DNA of 64,000 nt from Oscillospiraceae bacterium (GTDB lineage Bacteria; Bacillota; Clostridia; Oscillospirales; Acutalibacteraceae): assembly GCA_015066015.1 (NCBI GenBank), contig SVPE01000008.1, positions 32,820 through 96,819 on the forward strand, read 5' to 3'. Positions within the stretch are counted from its first letter, which is position 1. Each line of letters begins with the position of its first letter. The translations under genes were made by a program, and so were the position numbers. Of the stretch, positions 43,553-52,184 are shown piece after piece. Under the pieces are notes generated by a model, which saw nothing but the letters and a program-made list of their open reading frames with translations, ran no database searches and was not told the DNA's origin.

Positions 43553-45934
43553 CTATTCCTGTAAACTCATCGCAATTCTGACACCCTCCATGGCGTCCTT
43601 TGCATAATATGTTGCACCTATCATATCGGCATATTCCTTTGTAAGCACAGCTCCGCCTACAATAGTCTTCACCTCGGGAGCTTCCTTTTTAAGAAGCTCA
43701 ACGGTTGCCTTCATGCTTTCGACAGTTGTCGTCATAAGGGCAGAAAGTCCCACAAGTGTGCATCCGTGCTCTCTTACAGCCTCAAGCACCTTTTCGGCAG
43801 GTACGTCCTTACCAAGGTCAATTACTCCGAAGCCGTAGTTTTCCATAAGCACCTTTACAATATTCTTACCGATATCGTGAATATCACCCTTTACGGTAGC
43901 AAGCACTATTTTCCCGCGACTTTCCTTGTTGCTGTCGCCCATTTTTGCCTTTACAGCCTCAAAGGCTCTTGATGCCGCCTCGGCACTCATAAGAAGCTGC
44001 GGAAGATAAACTCTTTTCTCCTCAAAGCCCTTTCCGACCTCGTCGAGGGCAGGTATGATTTTTTCGTTTATCACCCTCATAGGCTCCGTGCTTTCAAGAA
44101 GCTCCCCGGCCTTTTCGAAAGCAGGCTCACGCATGCCCTTTACTATAGCGTAAATAAGTCCGTCACCGTTTTCACTTTCTCTTACGGCTTCTTTTTTTAC
44201 AGTGGTAACTTCATTTTCCGAAGCAAATGAAATATAATCAACGCAACCCTCATCCAGACCTCTGAGTGCCCTGAAGCTGTGATAAGCCTGCATCATAGGT
44301 ACTGAATTCGGATTCATAATCGCACAGTCAAGACCTCTTTCAAGAGCAAGGGAGAAGAAAAAGGAGTTTACAACATCCCTTTGCGGAAGTCCGAAGGAAA
44401 TATTCGAAACACCGAGACTCGTTTTCACACCGAGCTCCTTTTTTATAAGCTCAACGCTTTCGAGAGTTACCTTGCCGCTGTTTTTATCTGACGACACTGC
44501 CATAGCAAGGGGGTCAACGATAATATCCTTCATATCGATGCCCTGCTTTTCGCACTCAAGTACAATTTTCTTTGCTATTTCCAGTCTGCCTTCTGCAGTG
44601 TCGGGTATTCCGTTTTCGTCAATAGTAAGTGCAATAAGTACACCGCCGTACTTTTTTACAAGAGGAAGAATCTCCCTGAGACTTTCTTTCTTGCCGTTGA
44701 CTGAGTTTATAAGAGGCTTACCGTTATAAAGGCGCATCGCCTTTTCAAGAGAGGAAGCCTTTACCGAATCAAGCTGCAAAGGCACATCAAGGACTGTCTG
44801 TAACGCTCTTACACTGTCACAGAGCATTTTATCCTCATCAATTTCAGGCAGACCCACATTGACGTCAAGGATGTGTACACCCTTTTCCTGCTGCTTTACA
44901 CCCTCGGAAACAATATAATCGATATCACCGCGGCGAAGAGCCTCCTTGAATTTAGGCTTACCCGTAGGATTGATTCTTTCACCGATAAGCACAGGACCGT
45001 TTCCGATTTCGACGGCGTGTGTATATGACGAGATGAATGTGTAATCCTTTCTTTCGGCTTTTCTGAAAGGAATATTCCTTGTCTTTTCCACTGTTTTTCT
45101 TATGTATTCGGGAGTTGTACCGCAACAGCCGCCAAGGATACCGACACCAAGCTGTGCAATTTCAGCCATAATGTCGGAAAACTCCTCTGCGGAAACATCA
45201 AATACGGTTTTACCCTTTTCGTTTCTCGGAAGACCGGCATTGGGACTTACCGTAACAGGAAGAGATGAATATTTCACATACTCTTTTATTACGGGAAGCA
45301 TCTGTCTCGGACCGAGCGAGCAGTTCATACCGATTGCATCAACACCAAGCGACTCTAAAAGTGCAATCATTGCCTTTGCATCGGCACCGGTCATCAGCTT
45401 ACCTCTTTCATCGAATACATTACTTACAAAAACCGGAAGTGACGAGCCCTCCTTTGCACCGAGGACCGCCGCCTTGGTTTCATAGCTGTCATTCATAGTT
45501 TCGATTATTATAAGGTCAGCCTTGTTTTTTTCCGCTTCAATTGCCGCCTTACGGAAAACCCCGACAGCATCTTCAAAGGGTAAATCTCCCAGAGGCTCAA
45601 GCATCTTTCCCGTAGGTCCCATATCAAAAGCTACAAAGCAGCTGTCCCTGTCCCCCTCGAAAAGACTGATTGCCTTTCTTGCATTTTTTATTGCAGAAGC
45701 AATTAACTCCTTATAATTGTCAAACTTCAGGCAATTTGCCCCGAAGGTATTGGCAGAAATTATATTACTGCCTGCATTGAGGTAGTCGAGATGTATCTGT
45801 GTTATTATTTCAGGATGGGTTATATTCCACTGCTCAGGCTTTTCTCCTGCCGCAAGACCCTTTGCCTGAAGAAGAGTACCCATTCCGCCGTCAAAGTAAA
45901 GACGCATATTATTCAGAAGTCTTCTTATGTCCAT
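43553..45934 (-). CDS. metH: Cobalamin-dependent methionine synthase, short form
   Basis: The 793-residue enzyme methylates homocysteine using methyl-tetrahydrofolate and cobalamin. Domains in order: homocysteine-binding barrel with zinc ligands Cys205 and Cys270-Cys271 (GGCCGTTP), pterin-binding domain (about 310-570, starting IGERINPTGKPKF), cap helices (about 595-670) and B12 domain with D684-x-H686-x-x-G689. The C-terminal reactivation domain found in E. coli MetH is absent and is encoded separately just upstream (45937-46545, 2 bases apart). With metF at 46604 this makes a complete folate-to-methionine unit. Confidence 0.96.
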   Translation of the reverse strand: MDIRRLLNNMRLYFDGGMGTLLQAKGLAAGEKPEQWNITHPEIITQIHLDYLNAGSNIISANTFGANCLKFDNYKELIASAIKNARKAISLFEGDRDSCFVAFDMGPTGKMLEPLGDLPFEDAVGVFRKAAIEAEKNKADLIIIETMNDSYETKAAVLGAKEGSSLPVFVSNVFDERGKLMTGADAKAMIALLESLGVDAIGMNCSLGPRQMLPVIKEYVKYSSLPVTVSPNAGLPRNEKGKTVFDVSAEEFSDIMAEIAQLGVGILGGCCGTTPEYIRKTVEKTRNIPFRKAERKDYTFISSYTHAVEIGNGPVLIGERINPTGKPKFKEALRRGDIDYIVSEGVKQQEKGVHILDVNVGLPEIDEDKMLCDSVRALQTVLDVPLQLDSVKASSLEKAMRLYNGKPLINSVNGKKESLREILPLVKKYGGVLIALTIDENGIPDTAEGRLEIAKKIVLECEKQGIDMKDIIVDPLAMAVSSDKNSGKVTLESVELIKKELGVKTSLGVSNISFGLPQRDVVNSFFFSLALERGLDCAIMNPNSVPMMQAYHSFRALRGLDEGCVDYISFASENEVTTVKKEAVRESENGDGLIYAIVKGMREPAFEKAGELLESTEPMRVINEKIIPALDEVGKGFEEKRVYLPQLLMSAEAASRAFEAVKAKMGDSNKESRGKIVLATVKGDIHDIGKNIVKVLMENYGFGVIDLGKDVPAEKVLEAVREHGCTLVGLSALMTTTVESMKATVELLKKEAPEVKTIVGGAVLTKEYADMIGATYYAKDAMEGVRIAMSLQE

Positions 45935-45936
45935 AA

Positions 45937-46545
45937 TTATTCCTCCTCAATACCGATAAATGCAGTAACGGATTTCACAGGTGTCATAAAATAAGAATCC
46001 GTAAGCGTTATACCGATTTTTCTGCCGGCATCAAGAAATTCCAGAATCTCCTTCTGATGCCTTAATTCAACACCGCCGTAGCCGGGGCTGAAGCGGGGTC
46101 TTGTCTTTTTACCCTCAGCTATTTTTTCATTTACGGTGTCGCACCAGCACTCGACCGCCGACGAGCCCTGACCGCTTATAACCATAGCCTTTACTGCATC
46201 GGTGCTTTTGTATCTGAGCATAAGTCTGTCAATACCTATACCTGCCGTTGCGGCAAAAACGAAGGCACTTGTGCAGCCGCTGAGATTTTTGCAAAGGGCA
46301 GCACTTGTGATTTTTCCGAAGTCAAACTCCACAGTATCCTCACCGCAGAAGCAGACATCGGTTTTCCTCCACACTGCCTTGAAAAAGCTTTCCCTTTTAA
46401 CAAGCGCAAGGCATTCAAAGTAAAGTTCTTCCAGCTCCCCACCGACTTCACCGTCACCGCAGCCGATAAATCTCATCGCCTGTCTTTTATTGCAGCCAAC
46501 CTCATCAAAATCGGCTGAAAGTGAATAAATCGTACTGTCGTTCAT
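45937..46545 (-). CDS. Stand-alone MetH reactivation-domain protein
   Basis: The 202-residue protein corresponds to the activation domain of cobalamin-dependent methionine synthase, with the SAM-site motif RPRFSPGYGG (about 150-159) and the ATAGIGIDR region. In split systems it reduces and remethylates oxidised cob(II)alamin on MetH with SAM and an electron donor. It directly precedes metH, which lacks this domain, so the pair functions together. Confidence 0.9.
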   Translation of the reverse strand: MNDSTIYSLSADFDEVGCNKRQAMRFIGCGDGEVGGELEELYFECLALVKRESFFKAVWRKTDVCFCGEDTVEFDFGKITSAALCKNLSGCTSAFVFAATAGIGIDRLMLRYKSTDAVKAMVISGQGSSAVECWCDTVNEKIAEGKKTRPRFSPGYGGVELRHQKEILEFLDAGRKIGITLTDSYFMTPVKSVTAFIGIEEE

Positions 46546-46603
46546 AATAATCCGAAAAAGGGAACTGTCATAAAATCAACAGCTCCCCACTCTTTCTGTA
46601 AAA

Positions 46604-47467
46604 TTATTTAATGATTGCGCTGATATTTTCCATAATCTTACGGGCAACATCAGGCTTATTCATCGAGTAAACATGAACTGCTCTTACGCCGTTTGCGTAA
46701 AGGTCGATAATCTGCTCCGTCGCATAGGCGATGCCCGCTTGCTTCATTGCCTCGGGATTGTCGCCGTAGCGGTCAACGATTCTTATGAAGCGCTGAGGAA
46801 GAGCCGAGCCCGAAATACGGCAGATACGCTTGATGGACTTCGGATTTGTAACGGGCATAATACCTGCAACAACCGGCACGTCAATACCTGCCTTTCTTGC
46901 TCTGTAAATGAAGTTATAAAGCAGATTATTATCAAAAAACATCTGTGTTGTAAGAAACTCACACCCGGCATCAACCTTTTCCTTAAGGTGCTTTATATCC
47001 TCGATGGAGTTTGCACTTTCAGGATGGCTTTCGGGATAGCAGGCACCTCCGATACAGAAGCCGCCGTATTCCTTTATCTCTCTTGTAAGCTCACTCGCAT
47101 AATGATAGTCGAGGTGCTCCTTACTCATACCCTCGGGCATATCGCCTCTCAGGGCAAGGATGTTCTCAATCCCCTTTGACCTGAGAAGGTCAAGCTGTTT
47201 TCTTATTTCGTCCCTTGTTGAGGAAACACAGGTAAGGTGTGCCACGACGGGAACATCGTACTTATCCTGAAGATTTCCCGCAATGTCAGCCGTAAACTGT
47301 GAGGTACCTCCGCCGGCGCCGTAGGTTACGGACATAAAATCAGGGCTGAGCACCGCTATTTTCTCCGTAGCGATTCTGACCGATTCAAAGGTATCCGTTG
47401 TTTTCGGCGGAAATACCTCCATAGACAGCGACGGCTTTTCACTTTTTATGATGTCAATTATTTTCAC
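46604..47467 (-). CDS. metF: Methylenetetrahydrofolate reductase
   Basis: The 287-residue FAD-dependent barrel enzyme reduces methylene-THF to methyl-THF, the methyl donor for MetH. It has SMEVFPPK near the start, the SVTYGAGGGTS loop, and LALRGDMP and PVVAGIMPV strands. The start is taken as GTG at 47467 because AAGGAAGG lies 7 bases upstream. Longer in-frame readings (ATG at 47485 or 47566) extend into a dispersed TGCARAA repeat. It is first in the metF, reactivation protein, metH order. Confidence 0.93.
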   Translation of the reverse strand: MKIIDIIKSEKPSLSMEVFPPKTTDTFESVRIATEKIAVLSPDFMSVTYGAGGGTSQFTADIAGNLQDKYDVPVVAHLTCVSSTRDEIRKQLDLLRSKGIENILALRGDMPEGMSKEHLDYHYASELTREIKEYGGFCIGGACYPESHPESANSIEDIKHLKEKVDAGCEFLTTQMFFDNNLLYNFIYRARKAGIDVPVVAGIMPVTNPKSIKRICRISGSALPQRFIRIVDRYGDNPEAMKQAGIAYATEQIIDLYANGVRAVHVYSMNKPDVARKIMENISAIIK

Positions 47468-47487
47468 TGTAATTCCTTCCTTCATGT

Positions 47488-47694
47488 AAATGCAAAGTGC
47501 AAAATGCAAAAGGCAAAATTGTGGTCGCGGTTCGGATATTACTATTATTAAAATCAATTCCCGCAAAGATAGATTTGTTGTAAATAAAAGTGGGCAGATT
47601 AATAATTCTCCCGTGGGAGATGTCAGAGAAGCTGACAGAGGGCATTACAATGCGTCGCAGACCCTTAATTCTGCATTCTGCATTCTGCATTCAG
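47488..47694. repeat. Palindrome-bounded intergenic element with TGCARAA ends
   Basis: A plus-strand run AAATGCAAAGTGCAAAATGC... (47488-47520, followed by GTGGTCGCGG) and a minus-strand run of the same heptads (47666-47694) enclose about 145 bases with no convincing gene. The same end sequence is present singly at 4442-4471 and 30045-30078. It fills the gap between metF and the UPF0210 gene; a CAGGTAAGCC/GGCTTACCTG hairpin follows at 47692-47716. Confidence 0.65.
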
Positions 47695-47718
47695 GTAAGC
47701 CCTTCCGGCTTACCTGCA

Positions 47719-49077
47719 TCAGTTCTTCAGCGAGTGCATCGGTGCAGGGATTCTGCCGCCGCGAAGAACAAAGTTTTCACTTGAAAATTCGTGTACCGGC
47801 ATTACGGGAGCTGAGCCTAAAAGTCCGCCGAACTCAACCATATCGCCTACCTTCATACCGACGGCAGGGATGATTCTTACGGCAGTCGTCTTTGTATTGA
47901 CAACACCTATAGCCGATTCGTCAGCTATAATAGCTGAAATTGTTGAAGCAGAGGTATCACCCGGCACGGCGATCATATCAAGACCGACAGAGCAAACGCA
48001 GGTCATAGCCTCAAGCTTATCGAGAGTAAGAGCATTTTTCAAAGCCGCCTCAATCATACCCTCGTCTTCACTTACGGGGATAAATGCGCCCGACAGTCCG
48101 CCGACGTGGTTACTTGCCATTACACCGCCCTTTTTGACTGCATCGTTCAAAAGAGCAAGAGCTGCCGTTGTACCGTGTGTACCGCAGCATTCAAGTCCCA
48201 TTTCCTCAAGTATACGGGCAACACTGTCGCCCTTTTCCGGCGTGGGCGCAAGTGAAAGGTCTACAATACCTGAAGGCACACCGAGTCTGCGCGAAGCCTC
48301 GGAAGCAACCAGCTGACCCATACGGGTGATTTTAAAGGCAGTCTTTTTTATGGTTTCAGCCACAACATCAAAGGTCTGACCCTTACATTTCTGCAAAGCG
48401 TGATAAACAACACCGGGGCCGCTTACGCCGACATTGATAACGCATTCTGCCTCACCGACACCGTGGAAGGCACCTGCCATAAAGGGGTTATCCTCAACGG
48501 CATTTGCAAAGACAACAAGCTTTGCACAACCGAAGCCGTGCTGATCACCTGTCATATCGGCGGTCTTTTTGATTATTTTACCCATAAGGGCAACGGCATC
48601 CATATTGATGCCCGCTTTTGTAGAAGCAACGCTTACACTTGAGCAGACTCTCTCAGTTGTTGCAAGAGCCGAGGGAATCGAGTTAATGAGGTTTATGTCC
48701 GCATTGGTCATTCCCTTATGTACCAGAGCGGAAAAACCGCCGATAAAGTTAACACCGCACTTTTTCGCTGCTTCGTCAAGAGCAACGGCAATGGGAGTGT
48801 AATCAGTTTCCTTGCAGGCGGCGGCAACAAGTGAAACGGGAGTCACGGAAATTCTCTTATTAACGATGGGGATACCGAATTCCTTTTCGATGTCCTCACC
48901 TGTTTTCACAAGGTCCTTTGCAAGGCGTGTGACCTTTTCATAAATCTTTTTTGCAGTCACCTCAACGCTGTCACTTGCGCAATCAAGCAGGGAAATACCC
49001 ATTGTGATTGTTCTGACGTCAAGGTGCTGATGGTCAATCATATCTATAGTGGAAAGAATCTCTTTCTGGCTGTGCAT
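47719..49077 (-). CDS. UPF0210 (DUF711, PFL-like) protein
   Basis: The 452-residue protein belongs to the UPF0210/DUF711 family, which is nearly always paired with a small ACT-domain gene in Firmicutes, as here (12 bases apart). Conserved segments include [23 protein letters not shown]-like [14 protein letters not shown] and [18 protein letters not shown]. Relatives have a pyruvate-formate-lyase-like fold by annotation, but no reaction is established to my knowledge. Confidence 0.88.
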   Translation of the reverse strand: MHSQKEILSTIDMIDHQHLDVRTITMGISLLDCASDSVEVTAKKIYEKVTRLAKDLVKTGEDIEKEFGIPIVNKRISVTPVSLVAAACKETDYTPIAVALDEAAKKCGVNFIGGFSALVHKGMTNADINLINSIPSALATTERVCSSVSVASTKAGINMDAVALMGKIIKKTADMTGDQHGFGCAKLVVFANAVEDNPFMAGAFHGVGEAECVINVGVSGPGVVYHALQKCKGQTFDVVAETIKKTAFKITRMGQLVASEASRRLGVPSGIVDLSLAPTPEKGDSVARILEEMGLECCGTHGTTAALALLNDAVKKGGVMASNHVGGLSGAFIPVSEDEGMIEAALKNALTLDKLEAMTCVCSVGLDMIAVPGDTSASTISAIIADESAIGVVNTKTTAVRIIPAVGMKVGDMVEFGGLLGSAPVMPVHEFSSENFVLRGGRIPAPMHSLKN

Positions 49078-49089
49078 AGTTCTTCCCCC

Positions 49090-49359
49090 TTAAATTCTGT
49101 GCATTTTATCAAAGATGTCCTCACGCTGAACGCGGATGCTGAGGTTCATTTCCTCACCCTTAGCCTTGAGCTTATCACTGATGTCTGCAAAGGGCACAAC
49201 GCACTCCTTCATATCAATGAGCATAGTCATGGTGAAGAAGCCCTCCATAACGGTCTGGCTGATGTCGAGGATATTGATTTTATTTTCTGCAAGAAGGGTG
49301 CAGACAGAAGCAATAATACCGGTTGTGTCCTTACCGATAACTGTTACGATAGCTTTCAT
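49090..49359 (-). CDS. ACT-domain protein (UPF0237)
   Basis: The 89-residue protein is a single ACT module with the GKDTTGIIA start and the DISQTVMEGFFTM strand of UPF0237/GcvR-like regulators. It probably binds a small ligand, perhaps an amino acid, and regulates or assists the UPF0210 protein encoded right after it. A promoter lies at 49397-49425. Confidence 0.92.
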   Translation of the reverse strand: MKAIVTVIGKDTTGIIASVCTLLAENKINILDISQTVMEGFFTMTMLIDMKECVVPFADISDKLKAKGEEMNLSIRVQREDIFDKMHRI

Positions 49360-49396
49360 AGTTAAGTTTCCTTTCGGGTATAATTTTCTAGTTTAT

Positions 49397-49425
49397 ATTT
49401 TATTACTTTTAATGGGTATTGTCAA
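49397..49425 (-). promoter_or_regulatory. Promoter of ACT-UPF0210 operon
   Basis: On the minus strand TTGACA (49425-49420), a 17-base spacer and TAAAAT (49402-49397) precede the ATG at 49359. Confidence 0.8.
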
Positions 49426-49432
49426 GATGTTT

Positions 49433-49521
49433 CGTGTAGGGGCGACTCTTCTGTGTGGTCGCCCTCATAAATGACGCCGTTAAACCCGACAAGGGATGCC
49501 ACACAGTGCGTCCCCTACGCG
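49433..49521. repeat. Short inverted-repeat element with CGYGTAGGGG ends
   Basis: CGTGTAGGGGCG at 49433 and CGTCCCCTACGCG ending at 49521 are imperfect inverted ends, with a CTGTGTGG / CCACACAG pair just inside. There is no coding potential. The build is that of a small dispersed Firmicutes palindromic element, but only one copy is in this window. Confidence 0.5.
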
Positions 49522-49539
49522 CATTCAAACAAAAAGAAA

Positions 49540-49559
49540 AGGACGGCGTGTGCCGTCCT
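49540..49559 (-). terminator. Terminator of DUF4236 gene
   Basis: AGGACGGC (49540-49547) pairs with GCCGTCCT (49552-49559); on the minus strand the stem is followed by TTTTCTTTTTG. It lies about 50 bases after the stop at 49613. Confidence 0.8.
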
Positions 49560-49612
49560 GAGTCTGTGAGTTGAGGTTTTGTCCGAAAGACAGGAATCTG
49601 TCAACGATATCA

Positions 49613-50533
49613 TTACCAACATTTTGAACAAGCTGAATAATTTCTTTTTGCAGTTTCAAGAGAAACCTGACGGGAAGATTTCGTATTCCCGCAATCAGGG
49701 ATACTATGATATTTCGTTCCGGTAGCAGTAATCCAAACCATTTCGGATTCTTCTTCCCCGTAGTATGTATCATCTTCCTCTTCGTCGTAGTATGTATCAT
49801 CGTAATATGTTTCTTCTTCGGTTATCTCTTCTTCAGTTGTCTCTTCTTCAGTTGTTTCTTCCTCGGTTGTCTCTTCCTCAGTTGTTTCTTCTTCGGTTGT
49901 TTCTTCTTCGGTTGTTTCTTCTTCGGTTGTCTCTTCCTCGGTTGTTTCTTCTTCGGTAGTAGTTTCTGTCGTAGTTATTTCAGATGTTATATCTTCAAAG
50001 AGGTCCGATGTTTCTGAAATCGTTACTGACGTCGTATTTCCATCAAATGCAAGACTGGTCGGAGGCTCATCAGCTGAATCGCCTGAACCTGCAAGAGCAC
50101 ATAAAACAACTAAAGCCGAGGTTACACCGATTTTCACTCCTTTACCCCATTGCGCGTGTTTCCACATCAGGTATAAGCCCATCGGAAAGAATAAAACTAA
50201 CATCAGAACTACTCCCCATGTTTGCTGATACCATTTTTTGTTGTTCATATTTTCGTTTCCTCCATTATAATTATTATTGAAATTCTGCCCGCCTGCAATG
50301 CCGTTAACTGATGAATTGCCTGACGTCTTTCTATTTAAGTTTTTGCTTTTCGAACTGGTGGTTGAGTAATACAGTCCTGTACCCGGTACACCTACACTTG
50401 TTGTTCTTTTTCCTTTGGAATTTACGGTATAGTGCATACCCTTGCCACCAAAAGTTATGCCTGTTGATTTTTTATTAAAGTTTAATTTCACACCCGGTGC
50501 AATTTTTATACTTTTCCTGAATTTAAAACCCAT
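49613..50533 (-). CDS. DUF4236 membrane protein with TTEEE repeats and Cys-rich tail
   Basis: The 306-residue protein starts with a DUF4236 module (about 1-60: GFKFRKSIKIAPGVKLN in part, then GKG-x-HYT and VGVPGTGLYYS). An Asn/Gly-rich stretch, two membrane segments (about 105-150), an acidic region made of nine 5-residue units of TTEEE type, a Tyr/Asp/Glu-rich piece and a C-terminal module of about 40 residues follow. That module (ATGTKYHSIPDCGN...ACSKC) resembles the small metal-binding tails seen on nucleases and Ada-like proteins. The repeat is coded by a 15-bp tandem array (49821-49955) and may vary in length. Function unknown. Confidence 0.75.
   Translation of the reverse strand: MGFKFRKSIKIAPGVKLNFNKKSTGITFGGKGMHYTVNSKGKRTTSVGVPGTGLYYSTTSSKSKNLNRKTSGNSSVNGIAGGQNFNNNYNGGNENMNNKKWYQQTWGVVLMLVLFFPMGLYLMWKHAQWGKGVKIGVTSALVVLCALAGSGDSADEPPTSLAFDGNTTSVTISETSDLFEDITSEITTTETTTEEETTEEETTEEETTEEETTEEETTEEETTEEETTEEETTEEEITEEETYYDDTYYDEEEDDTYYGEEESEMVWITATGTKYHSIPDCGNTKSSRQVSLETAKRNYSACSKCW
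49821..49955. repeat. 15-bp in-frame tandem repeat, nine units
   Basis: Nine consecutive 15-base units of the form GTTGTTTCTTCTTCG (plus strand), with scattered third-position changes (C/T, A/G), encode TTEEE repeats, the first unit giving ITEEE. Some units are identical at the DNA level, which suggests slippage or recombination in the recent past. Confidence 0.9.
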
Positions 50534-50660
50534 TCAATCAGCCCCTTATCAATCTAAAAAATAAAAGTGTGCCCCAAACGAGACACACTTGCAAAAATGG
50601 TTCTCATTTGCTACCACACAAATTATAACACTATGCCTAAACAGGATACAGTTAATTAAG

Positions 50661-50688
50661 AGAACACATCTTCACCGATGTTTTCTCC
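50661..50688. other. Imperfect palindrome in intergenic region
   Basis: GAGAACACATC (50661) and GATGTTTTCTC (ending 50688) are inverted around 6 bases, between the diverging DUF4236 and GH27 genes. Another hairpin, AAGTGTG...CACACTT, lies at about 50566-50591. Either could be a regulator site. The remaining part of this 310-base gap holds the promoter at 50787 and nothing else that I recognise. Confidence 0.4.
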
Positions 50689-50786
50689 CGTTAAGGCAAT
50701 AATATTCAAATGTTATAAAATATGTGGTGGTTTTAGTTTAACACCATTTTCCTGAAAAATCAACACTTTCTTAAATTAAATACATC

Positions 50787-50815
50787 TTTACTTTCCCCCT
50801 CACCTATGCTACAAT
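50787..50815 (+). promoter_or_regulatory. Candidate promoter of GH27 gene
   Basis: TTTACT (50787-50792), a 17-base spacer and TACAAT (50810-50815) precede the ATG at 50845 by about 30 bases. The predicted start point rules out the in-frame ATG at 50806. Confidence 0.65.
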
Positions 50816-50844
50816 ACCCCTATCAAACCCAAAGGAGAAAAACT

Positions 50845-52170
50845 ATGCTGAAAAAAGACACCTTTGCCCTCACTCCCCCCATGGGCTGGAACAGCTGGGA
50901 CTGCTACGGCGCCGCAGTAAACGAGGAACAGCTTCTCGGCAACGCTCAGTATGTCGCCGACAATCTCAAGGACTACGGCTGGAGATACATCGTCTGCGAC
51001 ATTCAGTGGTATGAGCCGAAAGCCACAAGTAATTTTTACAACAACTTCACCGAGCTTTGTATGGACGAATACTCACGTCTTATCCCTGCCGAAAACCGTT
51101 TTCCATCAAGTGCAAACGGAGTCGGCTTCAAGGCTATTGCCGATAAAATCCACGCCATGGACTTAAAGTTCGGTATACATATTATGCGAGGTATTCCCCG
51201 TCAGGCAGTGCATATGAATACACCCATAAAAGGCAGCGACAAAACCGCACGTGAAATCGCTCAGGGCTTTTCTGTCTGCTCGTGGAATACGGATATGTAC
51301 GGACTTCGCACCTGCGAGGGTGCTCAGGCTTATTACAACAGCATCTTTGAGCTTTACGCTTCCTGGGGCGTTGACTTTGTAAAGGTTGACGATATCGCAA
51401 ACACCGAATTCAAGCCTCACGACCCCTACAGTGCAAGGGAAGAAATCGAAATGATACGTAAGGCAATTGACAACTGCGGCAGAGCTATGGTGCTTTCCCT
51501 CTCCCCCGGACCTGCCGTTATTAACGAAGCCTTCCACCTTTCACAGAATGCGAATATGTGGAGAATGACCGGTGACTTCTGGGACCACTGGGACAAGCTG
51601 AAAAATATGTTCGAACGCTGCGAAAAATGGGCACCTCACGTAAAAGTCGGCTGCTGGCCTGACTGCGATATGCTCCCCCTCGGTAAAATCAGCAAAACCT
51701 GCACCTGCCTTGGCGACAGAGACCGCTACACAAACTTTACTCCCGACGAGCAGAAAACAATGCTCACCCTCTGGTCAGTTTTCCGCTCACCGCTTATATT
51801 GGGAGGAGAGCTCCGTGAAAACCGTCCCGAGGATCTTGAGCTTTTAAGGAACGAAGATATTATTATGATCAATCAGCGCTCCTACGATAACCGTCAGCTT
51901 TTCCGTACAGATAAAGAGGCGGCCTGGTTCTGCCTGATAAATGAATACGAAAAGTCAATAACCGATGACCATATCAGCACTCCCGGACCCTGTCCCGTAA
52001 TAGCTCTTTTCAATCTGTCCGACGAGGAAAGAGAGGTATGTGCCGAATTTTCAAACAAACCCCGTCACTTTCTCGCTACCGAGTTGTGGACAAAGGAAAC
52101 CATAATAATAAAAGACAACTGCATTAAAGCAAAGCTCAGGCCTCACGCCTGCGCGATTTTCAAATTATAA
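50845..52170 (+). CDS. Alpha-galactosidase, GH27
   Basis: The 441-residue protein matches GH27: it opens TPPMGWNSWDCYG, has YIVCDIQWYEP, the nucleophile Asp in FVKVDDI and the acid/base region RMTGDFWDHW, and ends in a beta-sandwich domain. It removes alpha-linked galactose from oligosaccharides or glycoconjugates by a retaining mechanism; a related GH27 activity (alpha-N-acetylgalactosaminidase) cannot be excluded. There is no signal peptide, so substrates must be imported. AAAGGAG is 8 bases before the ATG. Galactose produced could enter through the galactokinase at 21.5 kb. Confidence 0.92.
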   Translation: MLKKDTFALTPPMGWNSWDCYGAAVNEEQLLGNAQYVADNLKDYGWRYIVCDIQWYEPKATSNFYNNFTELCMDEYSRLIPAENRFPSSANGVGFKAIADKIHAMDLKFGIHIMRGIPRQAVHMNTPIKGSDKTAREIAQGFSVCSWNTDMYGLRTCEGAQAYYNSIFELYASWGVDFVKVDDIANTEFKPHDPYSAREEIEMIRKAIDNCGRAMVLSLSPGPAVINEAFHLSQNANMWRMTGDFWDHWDKLKNMFERCEKWAPHVKVGCWPDCDMLPLGKISKTCTCLGDRDRYTNFTPDEQKTMLTLWSVFRSPLILGGELRENRPEDLELLRNEDIIMINQRSYDNRQLFRTDKEAAWFCLINEYEKSITDDHISTPGPCPVIALFNLSDEEREVCAEFSNKPRHFLATELWTKETIIIKDNCIKAKLRPHACAIFKL

Positions 52171-52184
52171 AAAAGAGGTCTGAA

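Noticed and set aside
47454..47690. A 78-residue minus-strand frame starting MQNAECRI
   Set aside because: It is built from the TGCARAA repeat, whose copies produce similar nonsense peptides in several places; it overlaps the metF start.
47468..47718. Cobalamin or SAM riboswitch upstream of metF
   Set aside because: The conserved riboswitch core sequences were not seen; the region is taken up by the inverted TGCARAA element.
49821..49955. Possible CRISPR-like array
   Set aside because: The units are 15 bases without spacers, in frame inside a protein gene; it is a coding tandem repeat. No CRISPR array was found elsewhere.
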